A DNA stretch of 64,000 bases from Pseudomonas orientalis (GTDB lineage: Bacteria; Pseudomonadota; Gammaproteobacteria; Pseudomonadales; Pseudomonadaceae), in the NCBI RefSeq assembly GCF_002934065.1, contig NZ_CP018049.1, positions 804,501 to 868,500 on the forward strand, given 5' to 3'. Within the stretch, counting starts at the first letter, position 1, and every line of letters begins with the position of its first letter. The position numbers were made by a program, and so were the translations under genes. Shown piece after piece: positions 8,292 to 16,993 of this stretch. Under the pieces are notes generated by a model. The model did not search any database. It was given only the letters and a program-made list of their open reading frames with translations, and was not told the origin of the DNA.

Positions 8292-8706
8292 AAGGCTGCC
8301 GGGTGACATCGAAACGCTGCGCCGTTTGCGCCGATACCGAGCAGACCGTGCCGAGCGTGCGCTGCGCGAAGCCAAACGATCACAGCAGGCGCTGGTTGCG
8401 CACATTGAGCAAGCGCAAGACACGCTTGAGAAAACCCGCGAAGAGGAGGCCCGGCAATCTGCACAACTGTTAAGTGAGCATCAGGGGCAGGTTGTGAGCT
8501 TTCAGGCGCTGAAGTCCTGGGGTCGCAAGGAACAAAGCCTGTCTGCCGGCACCCGGCGTGAAGAAGGGCAGTTGCAGCAACTGCAAGGCCAGCGAGAGCA
8601 GCGTGAAGTGGAAGTGGGTCTCGCACAGAAGCACGTCACCCTGTGCCTGCGCCAAGTGGAAAAACTGCAGGAACTGGCCAATTTACTCACGCAGGAAGCG
8701 ATATGA
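8278..8706 (+). CDS. hrpO: HrpO (RspO/SctO), FliJ/YscO-like stalk protein
   Basis: This 142-residue protein is charged, strongly helical and rich in Gln, Glu and Arg with heptad-like spacing from residue 10 to the end, as expected for the two-helix coiled coil of FliJ/YscO stalks that couple the ATPase to the export gate. It lies between the ATPase gene and hrpP, the conserved position for this component. The ATG lies within hrcN, and the stop overlaps the hrpP start (ATGA). Confidence 0.85.
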   Translation: MSHSERLPGDIETLRRLRRYRADRAERALREAKRSQQALVAHIEQAQDTLEKTREEEARQSAQLLSEHQGQVVSFQALKSWGRKEQSLSAGTRREEGQLQQLQGQREQREVEVGLAQKHVTLCLRQVEKLQELANLLTQEAI

Positions 8707-9161
8707 CTCCGATCCCGGCCAACACGCCTGAACGCCAGCGTCGACGCGACTCCCGTGAGGAACGGGTTCACGAAGTGGACGCCTTGGTGCCCTGGGAACA
8801 ACGACAACTCTTCACGCAATTGTTCGGTGGTGACGATGAGGGCTCGGGACGTAGCGCCTCACAGGCCGAAATGAAGGGGTCGAGTGACCTCGTCATGGTC
8901 CAGGCGTTGACGGAGCAATTGCTGCCGCGGCTGCAAAGCGTTTCAACATTGCCGCTGTCGGTGGCCATGTACTTGCCTCGCCTTGGGCGGATCAACGCCA
9001 GTATTCGTCGAAAAAAGGCTGGATGGGATATCGAGCTGGAGGCGCAGCAGCTAACAACGGCAAGTTGGCTCCATGACGTACGCCAGCAGTGTGAGCGCAG
9101 GCTCGCCGAAAGCCTGGCGTTACCGGTGGAGCTGTACGTGGCAAATTCGGCGCCGGCATGA
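8703..9161 (+). CDS. hrpP: HrpP (RspP/SctP), substrate-specificity switch/needle-length protein
   Basis: The 152-residue HrpP/YscP/FliK-type regulator changes export from early to late substrates. The N-terminal third is polar and probably disordered. The C-terminal part (about 75-150), with SVAMYLPRLGRINASIRRKKAGWDIE broken across strands and a terminal LPVELYVA, resembles the compact T3S4 domain. The ATG at 8703 overlaps the hrpO stop; an in-frame ATG at 8643 lies deep in hrpO and is unlikely. It is shorter than P. syringae HrpP, mainly in the linker. Confidence 0.8.
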   Translation: MTPIPANTPERQRRRDSREERVHEVDALVPWEQRQLFTQLFGGDDEGSGRSASQAEMKGSSDLVMVQALTEQLLPRLQSVSTLPLSVAMYLPRLGRINASIRRKKAGWDIELEAQQLTTASWLHDVRQQCERRLAESLALPVELYVANSAPA

Positions 9162-10171
9162 TGTTGCCCTCTCTGGCCTTGCGCACGGTGAGGGCTGATG
9201 CAGTGGCTGCCCGGCGACGATTGGGACGCGGGCTGCGTATGCCGTTCCAGGTTGCTGAGCAGCGTGGCGAATTGCGCCTCGAGCCTGGCACCGAGCCGGC
9301 TGGCGCTCAGTCTTTATGCTTCGAAACCACCTGTGGGGTATTGGCGTTCAGTGAGCCGGGGCCGCAATTGAGCTTGATGGGCGAATGCCCGGTGACATTG
9401 GCCCAGACCGGCAACGATCCGGATTCCTGGTTCTGGGCCTTACTTCAGCACTATCTGAGCCCGCAGATACGTGACCTGTTTGGTTATATGCGGCTGCTGG
9501 ATACCGGTCGCCCCGAGGGCTTCGGCTGCCGGCTCAGCGTGTCCCTGGGCGCTTCGCGGGCCATGGGCTACGTGTGGTTGAGCGCTGAGAGCTTCCTCGC
9601 GTTGTGCGAAGCTGCCCCATGGCGTTCCATCGCCGCACCGCTGCCGGGGCGGCTTCAACTGGCGATTGCCGTAACCCTGGGGCGCGTGGGCCTGACCATC
9701 GCTCAGGTACGCAGCCTGCGCAACGGTGATGTGCTGGTCCCTGAACTCGCCCTGTTCCAGGCGCAGGGCAGCGGGTATATCCAGGTTGGCAGGCATAGGT
9801 TGCGGGGCTGTATTGACGATGAAAACGGCACCATGCGCCTGACCCTTTCTTCTATCGAGGACACGTCTGTGGACGAGAATTTTGCACCGCACCCTTACTC
9901 CGAGGATGCGCAGGATGAACCCGTTGTGGATATCTTTGGTCACGAGCCATTCGATGAGTTGAGCATGGGGCTGAATGTTCGCTGCGGCACGCTGAATCTC
10001 ACGCTGGGCGAGTTGCGCAACCTGGGCCCTGGCTCCGTGTTGGGCATTACCGGTTACGCGCCTGGCCTGGCGGGCCTGTATTACGGCGACCGGCCGATTG
10101 GACAGGGCCAGTTGGTGGAGGTGGACGGTCGCCTGGGGTTGCAGTTGTCCCGCGTGCTTTTCGGCCGATGA
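9158..10171 (+). CDS. hrcQ: HrcQ (RscQ/SctQ), cytoplasmic sorting-platform protein, undivided form
   Basis: The 337-residue protein builds the pods of the sorting platform below the injectisome base. The N-terminal 240 residues correspond to HrcQA. An acidic linker (EDAQDEPVVDIFGHEPFDE split around residue 250) leads to a C-terminal SpoA/FliN domain (about 268-337) corresponding to HrcQB, ending GRLGLQLSRVLFGR. In P. syringae these halves are two genes, hrcQA and hrcQB; here one frame covers both without an internal stop. An internal start producing a separate SpoA fragment, as in several other T3SS, is possible but not tested. Start overlaps the hrpP stop and the stop overlaps hrcR. Confidence 0.9.
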   Translation: MMLPSLALRTVRADAVAARRRLGRGLRMPFQVAEQRGELRLEPGTEPAGAQSLCFETTCGVLAFSEPGPQLSLMGECPVTLAQTGNDPDSWFWALLQHYLSPQIRDLFGYMRLLDTGRPEGFGCRLSVSLGASRAMGYVWLSAESFLALCEAAPWRSIAAPLPGRLQLAIAVTLGRVGLTIAQVRSLRNGDVLVPELALFQAQGSGYIQVGRHRLRGCIDDENGTMRLTLSSIEDTSVDENFAPHPYSEDAQDEPVVDIFGHEPFDELSMGLNVRCGTLNLTLGELRNLGPGSVLGITGYAPGLAGLYYGDRPIGQGQLVEVDGRLGLQLSRVLFGR

Positions 10172-10821
10172 TACTTCAGGGGCTGGACCCCCTCGTCCTT
10201 GCGCTGTTTCTCGCCACGCTGACGCTGATGCCCATGCTGTTGATCATCTGCACATCGTTTTTGAAGATCGTGATTGTGTTGATGATCACCCGTAATGCCA
10301 TCGGCGTGCAGCAGGTGCCACCCAGTATGGCGATTAACGGCATCGCGTTGGCCGCGTCGCTATTTATCATGGCACCGGTGGGCTACCAGATCGCTGAGAG
10401 TCTGAAGACTTCTCCATTGGACACGAGCAATGTGCAGACCGTGCTGCAGACAGGCGCAGAGGCCATCAAGCCGTTGCGTGCATTCATGCTGCGCAATCTC
10501 GACCCCGACGTACTCACCCATCTGCTGGAGAACACGCAACGCCTCTGGCCCGCGCAAATGGCTCAGGAGGTCCGGCGTGAAGACCTGATCCTGCTGATTC
10601 CCGCCTATGTCTTGTCGCAACTGCAGGCGGGCTTCGAGATTGGTTTTCTGATCTACATCCCCTTCGTCGTGATCGACCTGATCGTCTCCAATCTCTTATT
10701 GGCGCTGGGGATGCAGATGGTTTCGCCCATGACCATTTCCCTGCCGCTCAAATTGCTGCTGTTTGTAATGGTGTCCGGCTGGTCGCGGCTGCTCGACAGC
10801 CTGTTCCTTTCTTATCTCTGA
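10168..10821 (+). CDS. hrcR: HrcR (RscR/SctR), export-apparatus membrane protein
   Basis: The 217-residue FliP/SctR-family protein is one of the five subunits that form the core of the export gate. It contains the family's conserved N-terminal LLIICTSFLKIVIVLMITRNAIG region (about 20-45) and PPSMAINGIALAAS. The C-terminal segments include GFLIYIPFVVIDLIVS and MQMVSPMTISLPLKLLLF. Four membrane helices are visible, and unlike flagellar FliP no cleaved signal peptide is obvious. It overlaps the hrcQ stop and is 7 bp from hrcS. Confidence 0.96.
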   Translation: MILQGLDPLVLALFLATLTLMPMLLIICTSFLKIVIVLMITRNAIGVQQVPPSMAINGIALAASLFIMAPVGYQIAESLKTSPLDTSNVQTVLQTGAEAIKPLRAFMLRNLDPDVLTHLLENTQRLWPAQMAQEVRREDLILLIPAYVLSQLQAGFEIGFLIYIPFVVIDLIVSNLLLALGMQMVSPMTISLPLKLLLFVMVSGWSRLLDSLFLSYL

Positions 10822-10828
10822 GCCGACC

Positions 10829-11092
10829 ATGGAACCGATCGTATTATTCAAGCAGGGCATGCTGCTGGTGGTGGTATTGACGGCGCCGCCGCTGATCGTG
10901 GCTGTGGTGGTCGGGGTGCTGACCTCGCTGGTGCAGGCGCTGATGCAGGTACAGGACCAGACGTTGCCGTTTGGTATCAAGCTGGTAGCGGTGGGCGTCA
11001 CGCTGATCATGACCGGGCGCTGGATTGGCGTGGAATTGATTCAACTGATCAATCTGACGTTCGACATGATCGGCCGCTCGGCCCTCCACTGA
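10829..11092 (+). CDS. hrcS: HrcS (RscS/SctS), export-apparatus membrane protein
   Basis: The 87-residue FliQ/SctS-family protein has two membrane helices (about 13-38 and 50-73) separated by a short loop with the conserved QVQDQTLPFGIK segment. It packs with HrcR and HrcT in the gate. Length and order (R-S-T) are as in all T3SS. Confidence 0.95.
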   Translation: MEPIVLFKQGMLLVVVLTAPPLIVAVVVGVLTSLVQALMQVQDQTLPFGIKLVAVGVTLIMTGRWIGVELIQLINLTFDMIGRSALH

Positions 11093-11102
11093 GGTTGCGT
11101 CT

Positions 11103-11891
11103 GTGCTGCTGTACCTTGAGTACCTGCCGAGTCTTATCATCGCCATGGCGCGCATTTATCCCTGTGCTTTTCTGGTAGCGGCCTTCAGCTTTCAACATAT
11201 ACGAGGCATGCCCCGGCACACGATTGTGATGGTGATGGCATTGATCCCCGCGCCAGGCATCCATGCCGCGTTGGAGGGCCTGGATTACTCGGCGCTCATG
11301 TTCGCAGGCCTGGCGCTCAAGGAGTTGGCCCTTGGGATATTGCTGGGCGTGTTGCTATCGATGCCGTTCTGGATGTTTGAGTCGGTGGGAGCGCTGCTGG
11401 ATAACCAGCGAGGCGCATTGGCCGGAGGCCAGCTCAACCCATCCCTGGGCCCGGACGCGACGCCTGTCGGGCACATGCTCAAGCAGCTGGCGATTTTTCT
11501 GTTGATGGTCACGCTGGGGCTGGGTGCATTGACCCAGGTGATCTGGGACAGTTATCTGATCTGGCCGCCGACGGTGTGGTTTCCGCTGCCGGGGCCCAAC
11601 GGTTTCAGCGTGTTTATCGCCCTGCTCGGGGATACGTTCACGCATATGATGCTCTATGCCGCGCCCTTCATCGCCGTGCTGCTGTTGCTTGAGTTCGGCA
11701 TCGCGCTACTGGGGGTCTACAGTCAGCAATTGCAGGTGAGTACGCTGGCTCCGCCGCTCAAGAGCCTGGCGGGTATTGGCATTCTTTTGCTGTATTTTGC
11801 GTTGCTGCAGGACTTGATGGTGGGGCGTATGAACTTGCTGGGTGATCTCAAACATTCCCTCGGACTGTTGTTCAAGGTAGCGATGCCATGA
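11103..11891 (+). CDS. hrcT: HrcT (RscT/SctT), export-apparatus membrane protein
   Basis: The 262-residue FliR/SctT-family protein completes the export-gate core. Six membrane segments are visible. The conserved FESVGALLDNQRGA segment (about residues 92-107) and the PFIAVLLLLEFGIALLGVY region are typical of the family. The start codon is GTG at 11103, 10 bp after hrcS. The end overlaps the hrcU ATG by 4 bp. Confidence 0.94.
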   Translation: MLLYLEYLPSLIIAMARIYPCAFLVAAFSFQHIRGMPRHTIVMVMALIPAPGIHAALEGLDYSALMFAGLALKELALGILLGVLLSMPFWMFESVGALLDNQRGALAGGQLNPSLGPDATPVGHMLKQLAIFLLMVTLGLGALTQVIWDSYLIWPPTVWFPLPGPNGFSVFIALLGDTFTHMMLYAAPFIAVLLLLEFGIALLGVYSQQLQVSTLAPPLKSLAGIGILLLYFALLQDLMVGRMNLLGDLKHSLGLLFKVAMP

Positions 11892-12985
11892 GTGACTCGG
11901 GGGAGAAAAAACACCCCGCCTCGGCCAAAAAACTGCGTGATCAGCGTAAGAAAGGCCAGGTCTCCCAAAGCCAGGATGTGAGCAAGTTGCTGGTGCTGAC
12001 TGCCATCAGCGAAATCGCGCTGTATACCGCGCAGCGCAGCTTGCAACGGTTCGAGCAAATGATGGTGTTGCCGATTTCACGCATCAATCAGCCTTTTGTG
12101 CGCGCGCTGGAAGAGGTGCTGTTCGACGGGCTGGTGGTTTTCCTGTCGTTCGCGCTGTTGGCGGTCGGGGTAGCGATTGCCACGAAGCTGATCAGCAGCT
12201 GGCTGCAAATCGGGTTTCTATTCGCCCCTGAAGCGCTCAAGCTCGACTTCAATCGGGTCAACCCCATGAGCCAGCTCAAGCAAATGTTCTCCGCCCAGTC
12301 GGTGATGAACCTGTTGATGAGCGTGGCCAAAGCATTTCTCCTGGGGCTGATCGTGTATCTGGTGGTCTGGCCCTCTCTGGACGCTCTGATCAATCTGGCC
12401 AACAGCGACCTGCAAAGTTACCTCCTGGCACTGATTGCGCTGTTCCGCCATCTGCTCCACGCCTGTCTCGGATTGCTGCTGGTGTTGGCACTGACCGACC
12501 TGACAATGCAGAAGTACTTTTTCGCCAAGCGCATGCGCATGACCCAGGTCGAAGTCACCAAAGAGTACAAAGACATGGAGGGCGACCCTCACGTCAAGGG
12601 CCAGCGCCGCTCGCTGGCCTATCAGTTGGCCCAGGAAGAGCCGAAGGTCAAGTTGCCCAAGCTGGAAGAGTCGGACATGTTGGTGGTCAACCCGACCCAC
12701 TTTGCCGTCGCCTTGTATTACCGTCGCGGCAAGACGCCGTTGCCGCAGTTGGTGGCCAAGGGCACGGACGCGCAGGCGCGTAAACTCATCGACCGTGCCA
12801 AGGCCGCTGAGGTGCCGGTCATCCAATGCGTATGGCTGGCCCGCACGATTTACGAGAAAAAACTTGGCGCGCCGATTCCGCGTGAGACGTTGCAGGCCGT
12901 AGCATTGATCTACCGTACCTTGCGTGAGCTTGACGATGAGGCCAAGCGTGAAACCCTCACGTTGCCGGAGCTTGAGCAGCGTTGA
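11888..12985 (+). CDS. hrcU: HrcU (RscU/SctU), autocleaving export switch protein
   Basis: The 365-residue FlhB/SctU-family protein has four membrane segments in the first 205 residues and a cytoplasmic domain that self-cleaves at NPTH to allow the switch from early to late substrates. The NPTH motif is intact at residues 268-271 (VVNPTHFAVALYY). The N-terminus shows the family SGEKKHPASAKKLRDQRKKG-type basic segment. It is the last gene of the plus operon; its stop abuts the stop of the convergent hrpV with no intergenic base, leaving no room for a separate terminator. Confidence 0.96.
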   Translation: MSDSGEKKHPASAKKLRDQRKKGQVSQSQDVSKLLVLTAISEIALYTAQRSLQRFEQMMVLPISRINQPFVRALEEVLFDGLVVFLSFALLAVGVAIATKLISSWLQIGFLFAPEALKLDFNRVNPMSQLKQMFSAQSVMNLLMSVAKAFLLGLIVYLVVWPSLDALINLANSDLQSYLLALIALFRHLLHACLGLLLVLALTDLTMQKYFFAKRMRMTQVEVTKEYKDMEGDPHVKGQRRSLAYQLAQEEPKVKLPKLEESDMLVVNPTHFAVALYYRRGKTPLPQLVAKGTDAQARKLIDRAKAAEVPVIQCVWLARTIYEKKLGAPIPRETLQAVALIYRTLRELDDEAKRETLTLPELEQR

Positions 12986-13357
12986 TCAAAGGGTAGCCGA
13001 GAGATCCAGCGCGTTTAAGTTGGCCAGGGCCATCATTCGGCTGATGATGTTGTCCAGCGCCTGGCGCTGGGTGGGCAGTGCGTGCCAGATAACCAGCGCG
13101 CTCTGTTTGTCCAGATAAATGTAATAGCCGTCAAACGCCAGCGCCTGTTCAAAGCGACGCTCCAATGCCCGTTCCAACTGGCCCGATTGCAGGGCCATGT
13201 TCGCGATGTGTAGCGCCACACCCTTGCGCGCGCCGGCATCGCACGAACGCAATGTGATTCCCGCGCCCAGTTGCTGGTGAGTGGGGCGGCCGCTCACCAG
13301 GTCGTCGATAAGTATCTGGCGTTTCAGATAATCGTCTGCCGACCCCTTCACACTCAT
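12986..13357 (-). CDS. hrpV: HrpV (RspV), regulatory protein of the T3SS
   Basis: This 123-residue soluble protein is the last gene of the hrpF-hrpG-hrcC-hrpT-hrpV operon, the same order as in P. syringae. There, HrpV binds and inhibits HrpS and is relieved by HrpG. No enzymatic motif is visible. I chose the ATG at 13357 because it overlaps the hrpT stop (ATGA) and gives the family length; the longer frame from 13501 would run through hrpT. Identification rests mainly on position and size. Confidence 0.8.
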   Translation of the reverse strand: MSVKGSADDYLKRQILIDDLVSGRPTHQQLGAGITLRSCDAGARKGVALHIANMALQSGQLERALERRFEQALAFDGYYIYLDKQSALVIWHALPTQRQALDNIISRMMALANLNALDLSATL

Positions 13358-13557
13358 CGTTCCAGAGAGATCGTTTGATAATCTGAGCGTTCGCCGGCGG
13401 GCCCGGGTTCGACGCGCATCTGGGGTGGCCACCAGACGACCATCTTGTCCTTGGTCGATTGCGGGCGTGAGCAGGAGTCGCCTTTGCAAGTAGGTGTGCA
13501 ACCAGTGACAAGCAATACGATGCCCAGCAAAGTGGCGTACAGCAGTGTGTGGTTCAT
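13354..13557 (-). CDS. hrpT: HrpT (RspT), small T3SS outer-membrane lipoprotein
   Basis: The 67-residue precursor has a hydrophobic signal (LLYATLLGIVLLVTG) with lipobox LVTGC, so Cys20 should be lipidated. The mature part is short and carries three more Cys. In P. syringae HrpT is a lipoprotein that helps assembly of the HrcC secretin, which fits its position directly after hrcC, with overlapping start and stop on both sides. Confidence 0.88.
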   Translation of the reverse strand: MNHTLLYATLLGIVLLVTGCTPTCKGDSCSRPQSTKDKMVVWWPPQMRVEPGPAGERSDYQTISLER

Positions 13558-15686
13558 GGTGAGATCGTCCGCGTTGGGGTGAGTAGGGAAGGGCGTGGCT
13601 CGCTCAGATGTTCATCCTTGATGACCGGACGCATGGCGATAAACACTTCAGCTTCTTCGCCAGGCTTGAGCCAGGCGCGTGGCCAGACGGTGACCGCCAG
13701 CGTCTGCGAATTGCTGCATTCCTTTTCGTCGATGCGAACATTGCGCTTGAACTGATTGCGCAGCACCACCACCGCCACGTTGTATTGCGGGCCCGCGTAC
13801 CACTGGCTGCGTTCCGTATTCAACGCCAGCAAGTCGCGGGTGCTGCACAACGTATTCAGCCCCAGGGGCATTGGCTCGGCCTTGAACGCTTTGGGCACTT
13901 CGCCACTGACCAGATGCGCCAGGGTGCTGGTGATGTCGCTGCGGTTGATCACCGGCTGATGGGGTGCGTAGCGGCGGGCCAAGGGTTTGAGCGCGGCCTG
14001 CAACTCGACTTGATCTTCCTGAGGCAAATAGCGCGAAGGGTCAGACTGATCGCCGAGCACACGCGGGGTCAGAATGAACAGCCGCTCACGCCGGTTGTTC
14101 TGTCGTTCGGTCGAGGAGAACAGCGCCTTGCCCAGCAACGGTATATTCCCCAGCACAGGGACTTTGTTTTGTTTGTCGGTGCTTTCAGTGACGTGGAACC
14201 CACCCACGACCAGCGAGCGCTTCTCTGCCATTACCGCCTGGGTACTGACCTTGCCTCGGCGCACATCCGGGCCGATACGCTCGGGGTTGGACTCGTCGAA
14301 GTTACCGTCTTCAATGTCTATCGCCAGGTGGATCTGGTGGCTGCCTCGACTGGTAATCACCCGAGGAACCACTTGAAAACTGGTACCCACGGTGATGGGC
14401 AGGATCGTCGCGTTTTCAGTGCCGGCAGTCAGGTATTGAGTGCGGTTGAAGTCGATGATTGCCGGTTGGTTTTCCAGGGTCAGTACCGAGGGGTTGGATA
14501 CCATGGTGGCCAGCCCGCGGGATTCCAGCGCACGGATATCGGCATAAAAGCGATCACGGCTTCCGATCCTCAATTGCGATGCGGTACCGGGGGCCATGTT
14601 GACGCCGCCTCGGAAGCGACTGTTCTGAAAACCCCATTTGATACCGAATTCGTTTAGTTGCGTGCGCTCGATGTCGAGGATGATTGCGTCGATCTCCACC
14701 AGCTTGCGCGCCACATCCAGTTGGCTGATCAACTCGCGATACATCGCTTGTCGTTCCGGCAAGTCATAAATCAGGATGGCATTATTACGCACGTCAGCTT
14801 CAACGCGGATCCGGCTGCTGCTGACGGGCGCTCGAGGCGTAATCGACGTGCCTGCATCCGGGGGCGCAGGAGCGCTGAGCATTTGCCCCAGCAGCGGGTT
14901 ATTCAGGCGTGGGAAGCTGGGTGTGACGGGTGCGGGTTGGGACTGGGATGCGGAACGTTGAGCGAGGCCGGAAAGCGTCGAGGCGGAGCGCGGATCCAAC
15001 AGCCCACGCAGCATGGCAGCGACGCCAGGAATGATGATTTTTTCGCTGCGGTACTCTATCTGGCGGTCTGCGGCATTGGCGAATTTCAGCGGGAACGTCA
15101 GCACGCTCTGTTTTTCATCCGCAGGGCGACGCTGGCTGCTGAATTGCTTGATCTGTTCGATGTAGCTTTTGGGACCGGAAACCAGAACGATGCCGTCTTC
15201 CGGCAACTCACCCCAGCCGAAACGACTGTCGAGCAGGCCGATATCCGTCAGCGCCTGCTTGAGGTCGGAAACAGTTTCGGACGAGACCTCCAGGCGTGCG
15301 GATTCCTGTTGGTCGAGCGTGCTGATGAACAGAGTGTTGTTGTACATGTACCACTGGAAGCGGTGTTCGACGCCAAGCCTGTCCAGCAGCGACTGCGGTG
15401 TATTCGCGCGGATCTTGCCATTGACGTCGCCTTCCAGCAGACCCTCAATCTGCAGTCGCGTGCCAAAGGTCTGGGCGAAGTCTTCGAGTACTTCGCGCAG
15501 CGGTTTGTGTTCGGCTTCATAGGCGTAGGCGGTGTTTTTCCATTCGGGGGGAGTGGCGGCAAGGGGATTGTGCACCGGGGCCAGTATGCAGGCCAAAAAC
15601 AGGGCCAGGTATTGCCAGTTTGCGCGTCTGGATGAAGTTTCGGGCGGGTCAATGTGCAAGCGTCTGTGCTTGTAGATCTCGTGCAT
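13554..15686 (-). CDS. hrcC: HrcC (RscC/SctC), outer-membrane secretin of the T3SS
   Basis: The 710-residue secretin forms the outer-membrane ring of the injectisome. A signal peptide (about residues 24-43, hydrophobic LALFLACILAP) follows an unusually basic N-terminus (MHEIYKHRRLH). The periplasmic N0, N1 and N3-like domains span about 55-310, with a Ser/Pro-rich insertion at about 230-290. The secretin core follows, with the VPVLGNIPLLGKALFSS signature and the late FILTPRVLGD. A C-terminal extension of about 170 residues lies beyond the barrel. The HrpT lipoprotein gene overlaps the stop, as expected for a secretin with a pilotin-like partner. Confidence 0.96.
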   Translation of the reverse strand: MHEIYKHRRLHIDPPETSSRRANWQYLALFLACILAPVHNPLAATPPEWKNTAYAYEAEHKPLREVLEDFAQTFGTRLQIEGLLEGDVNGKIRANTPQSLLDRLGVEHRFQWYMYNNTLFISTLDQQESARLEVSSETVSDLKQALTDIGLLDSRFGWGELPEDGIVLVSGPKSYIEQIKQFSSQRRPADEKQSVLTFPLKFANAADRQIEYRSEKIIIPGVAAMLRGLLDPRSASTLSGLAQRSASQSQPAPVTPSFPRLNNPLLGQMLSAPAPPDAGTSITPRAPVSSSRIRVEADVRNNAILIYDLPERQAMYRELISQLDVARKLVEIDAIILDIERTQLNEFGIKWGFQNSRFRGGVNMAPGTASQLRIGSRDRFYADIRALESRGLATMVSNPSVLTLENQPAIIDFNRTQYLTAGTENATILPITVGTSFQVVPRVITSRGSHQIHLAIDIEDGNFDESNPERIGPDVRRGKVSTQAVMAEKRSLVVGGFHVTESTDKQNKVPVLGNIPLLGKALFSSTERQNNRRERLFILTPRVLGDQSDPSRYLPQEDQVELQAALKPLARRYAPHQPVINRSDITSTLAHLVSGEVPKAFKAEPMPLGLNTLCSTRDLLALNTERSQWYAGPQYNVAVVVLRNQFKRNVRIDEKECSNSQTLAVTVWPRAWLKPGEEAEVFIAMRPVIKDEHLSEPRPSLLTPTRTISP

Positions 15687-15699
15687 AGGACTTTCCTGA

Positions 15700-16092
15700 T
15701 TAGTGCCGCAACGAACGGAGCGAGGTCGGTTTGAGCTGGTGGGCTTGCTTATTCAGGCGTGCGTAGACGGCGCGCCAGGTATCACGTTGATTGAGCAGCG
15801 ATTCGACGCTACCGAGCACGCGATCCGCTTGAGGTGCACCCTGTAGACTCTGGGTAATCCAGAGATCGCCACTGCTGGATGCTCGCGCCAGTGCGCCCTG
15901 AAAGTGGGTCAGACTCGCAGCGCCGAGCCGCACCCAGCATTGCAGTTCGGTGTTGTGAGGTGAAGTTGAAGTAAGTTTGGCGCATACCAACACTCCACTA
16001 CCTTGAAGGCTGACGACAATTTCATCTTGGCCTTCAATCAGGGTGATTTGTTCTTCGCCGCTCTTCAGCCAATGAATAATGAGGTCTTTCAA
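15700..16092 (-). CDS. hrpG: HrpG (RspG), chaperone-like T3SS regulator
   Basis: This 130-residue protein lies between hrpF and hrcC. In P. syringae HrpG resembles type III chaperones and binds HrpV, freeing HrpS for hrpL activation. The sequence is compact and mixed alpha/beta with no signal peptide, which is compatible with a chaperone fold, but there is no diagnostic motif. The identification comes from position and length. Confidence 0.78.
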   Translation of the reverse strand: MKDLIIHWLKSGEEQITLIEGQDEIVVSLQGSGVLVCAKLTSTSPHNTELQCWVRLGAASLTHFQGALARASSSGDLWITQSLQGAPQADRVLGSVESLLNQRDTWRAVYARLNKQAHQLKPTSLRSLRH

Positions 16093-16093
16093 A

Positions 16094-16309
16094 TCACTGA
16101 AAGCTCTCGATCGTTGTTTTGATCATTTCGTGTACAACCCGTCCTTGCTCCAGATAGGCAAAGTTGGAAAAGTCTTGTTTTATTATTAGGGCATAGAACG
16201 CATCAATATCTTCAGCTGTTGCAGGGTCTTGACCTGCCTGCTCGACTTTGTGGTTAGCGGTGCTGCTGTTTCTCGCAAGTCGAAGCGATAAGTCGCTGAA
16301 AGATCGCAT
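16094..16309 (-). CDS. hrpF: HrpF (RspF), small Hrp protein, putative pilin chaperone
   Basis: The 71-residue, mainly helical protein is the first gene of the hrcC operon. In P. syringae HrpF (about 74 residues) belongs to the YscE-like partner family and binds the pilin HrpA. The middle (DIDAFYALIIKQDFSNFAYLEQG) and the terminal amphipathic helix fit that class. A hrp box lies 24 bp upstream; hrpG follows after one base. Confidence 0.8.
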   Translation of the reverse strand: MRSFSDLSLRLARNSSTANHKVEQAGQDPATAEDIDAFYALIIKQDFSNFAYLEQGRVVHEMIKTTIESFQ

Positions 16310-16332
16310 GATGATTCCTCATTGTTTTTTGT

Positions 16333-16361
16333 ATTGTGGTTTGTCGTAGCCAGTCAGTTCC
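16333..16361 (-). promoter_or_regulatory. hrp box upstream of the hrpF-hrpG-hrcC-hrpT-hrpV operon
   Basis: The minus strand reads GGAACT, a 16-bp spacer and CCACAAT. The last base differs from the CCACNNA consensus, so the site may be weaker than the other two boxes. It lies in the 108-bp gap between hrpE and hrpF, 24 bp upstream of the hrpF ATG. Confidence 0.75.
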
Positions 16362-16417
16362 ATACACAAGAAACTATTTGATACGTGGTAAACCAATGAG
16401 GCGGCGCGCTTTTAGTT

Positions 16418-16993
16418 TTATCGGCTCTGCTTGAGAAACAGGTCGAGCATCGAGTGCCAGTTGATAAGGAAATCTCCCTCATCTGTCCTTAATGTCAGGG
16501 TGTGAGGGGGCACAGTGGCGTCTGGTTGTAGCCTCCAGAGTGTCGCCCCGTGAGAAACGAGGTTCCGCTTTACGCACTCGAATTCGTTTGGGCAGCAGAG
16601 CAGCGTTGCGTTGACCTGCGGTATTTGACTGGCCAGCAACTGCTTTATAAGAGCGCTTAGGCGCTGTGGCTCGACAGTTTCGTCACAAATGCACCTGATG
16701 GCTTGGTTAATGACCAAGGTCGCGCGGTGTTCAAGACTTGCGAGTATTTCCTCACGCTCTTGTTCCCAGCATTTGAGTTGCTTATCGGCGCGTTGCCAGA
16801 TTTCCACTGAAGCTTTTTCCTGCATGGCCTCACATTGTTCACTCGCTTTTCTTATAAGCTCGTCAGCCTTCGCTTGTGCTTGCACCAAGTGCTGATTGGC
16901 AATTTCGACATCTACGAGCGCTTCTCGGGGAACCAAGGGGGTTGGAACGCAGGCAGCGTTCTGGTGTAACTCGATTTTGCGCAGTTGGAGCAT
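16418..16993 (-). CDS. hrpE: HrpE (RspE/SctL), stator protein controlling the ATPase
   Basis: The 191-residue YscL/FliH-like protein links the ATPase to the sorting platform. The middle (about 35-90) is a charged coiled coil (ANQHLVQAQAKADELIRKA, then EIWQRADKQLKCWEQ), and the C-terminal half resembles the ATPase-binding end of FliH/SctL. It is the last gene of the hrpA operon; its start abuts hrpD (1-bp overlap), and the next hrp box begins in the following gap. Confidence 0.88.
   Translation of the reverse strand: MLQLRKIELHQNAACVPTPLVPREALVDVEIANQHLVQAQAKADELIRKASEQCEAMQEKASVEIWQRADKQLKCWEQEREEILASLEHRATLVINQAIRCICDETVEPQRLSALIKQLLASQIPQVNATLLCCPNEFECVKRNLVSHGATLWRLQPDATVPPHTLTLRTDEGDFLINWHSMLDLFLKQSR

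Noticed and set aside
13357..13501. Longer hrpV starting at 13501
   Set aside because: It would be translated through hrpT in another frame; the ATG at 13357 overlaps the hrpT stop and gives the family length.
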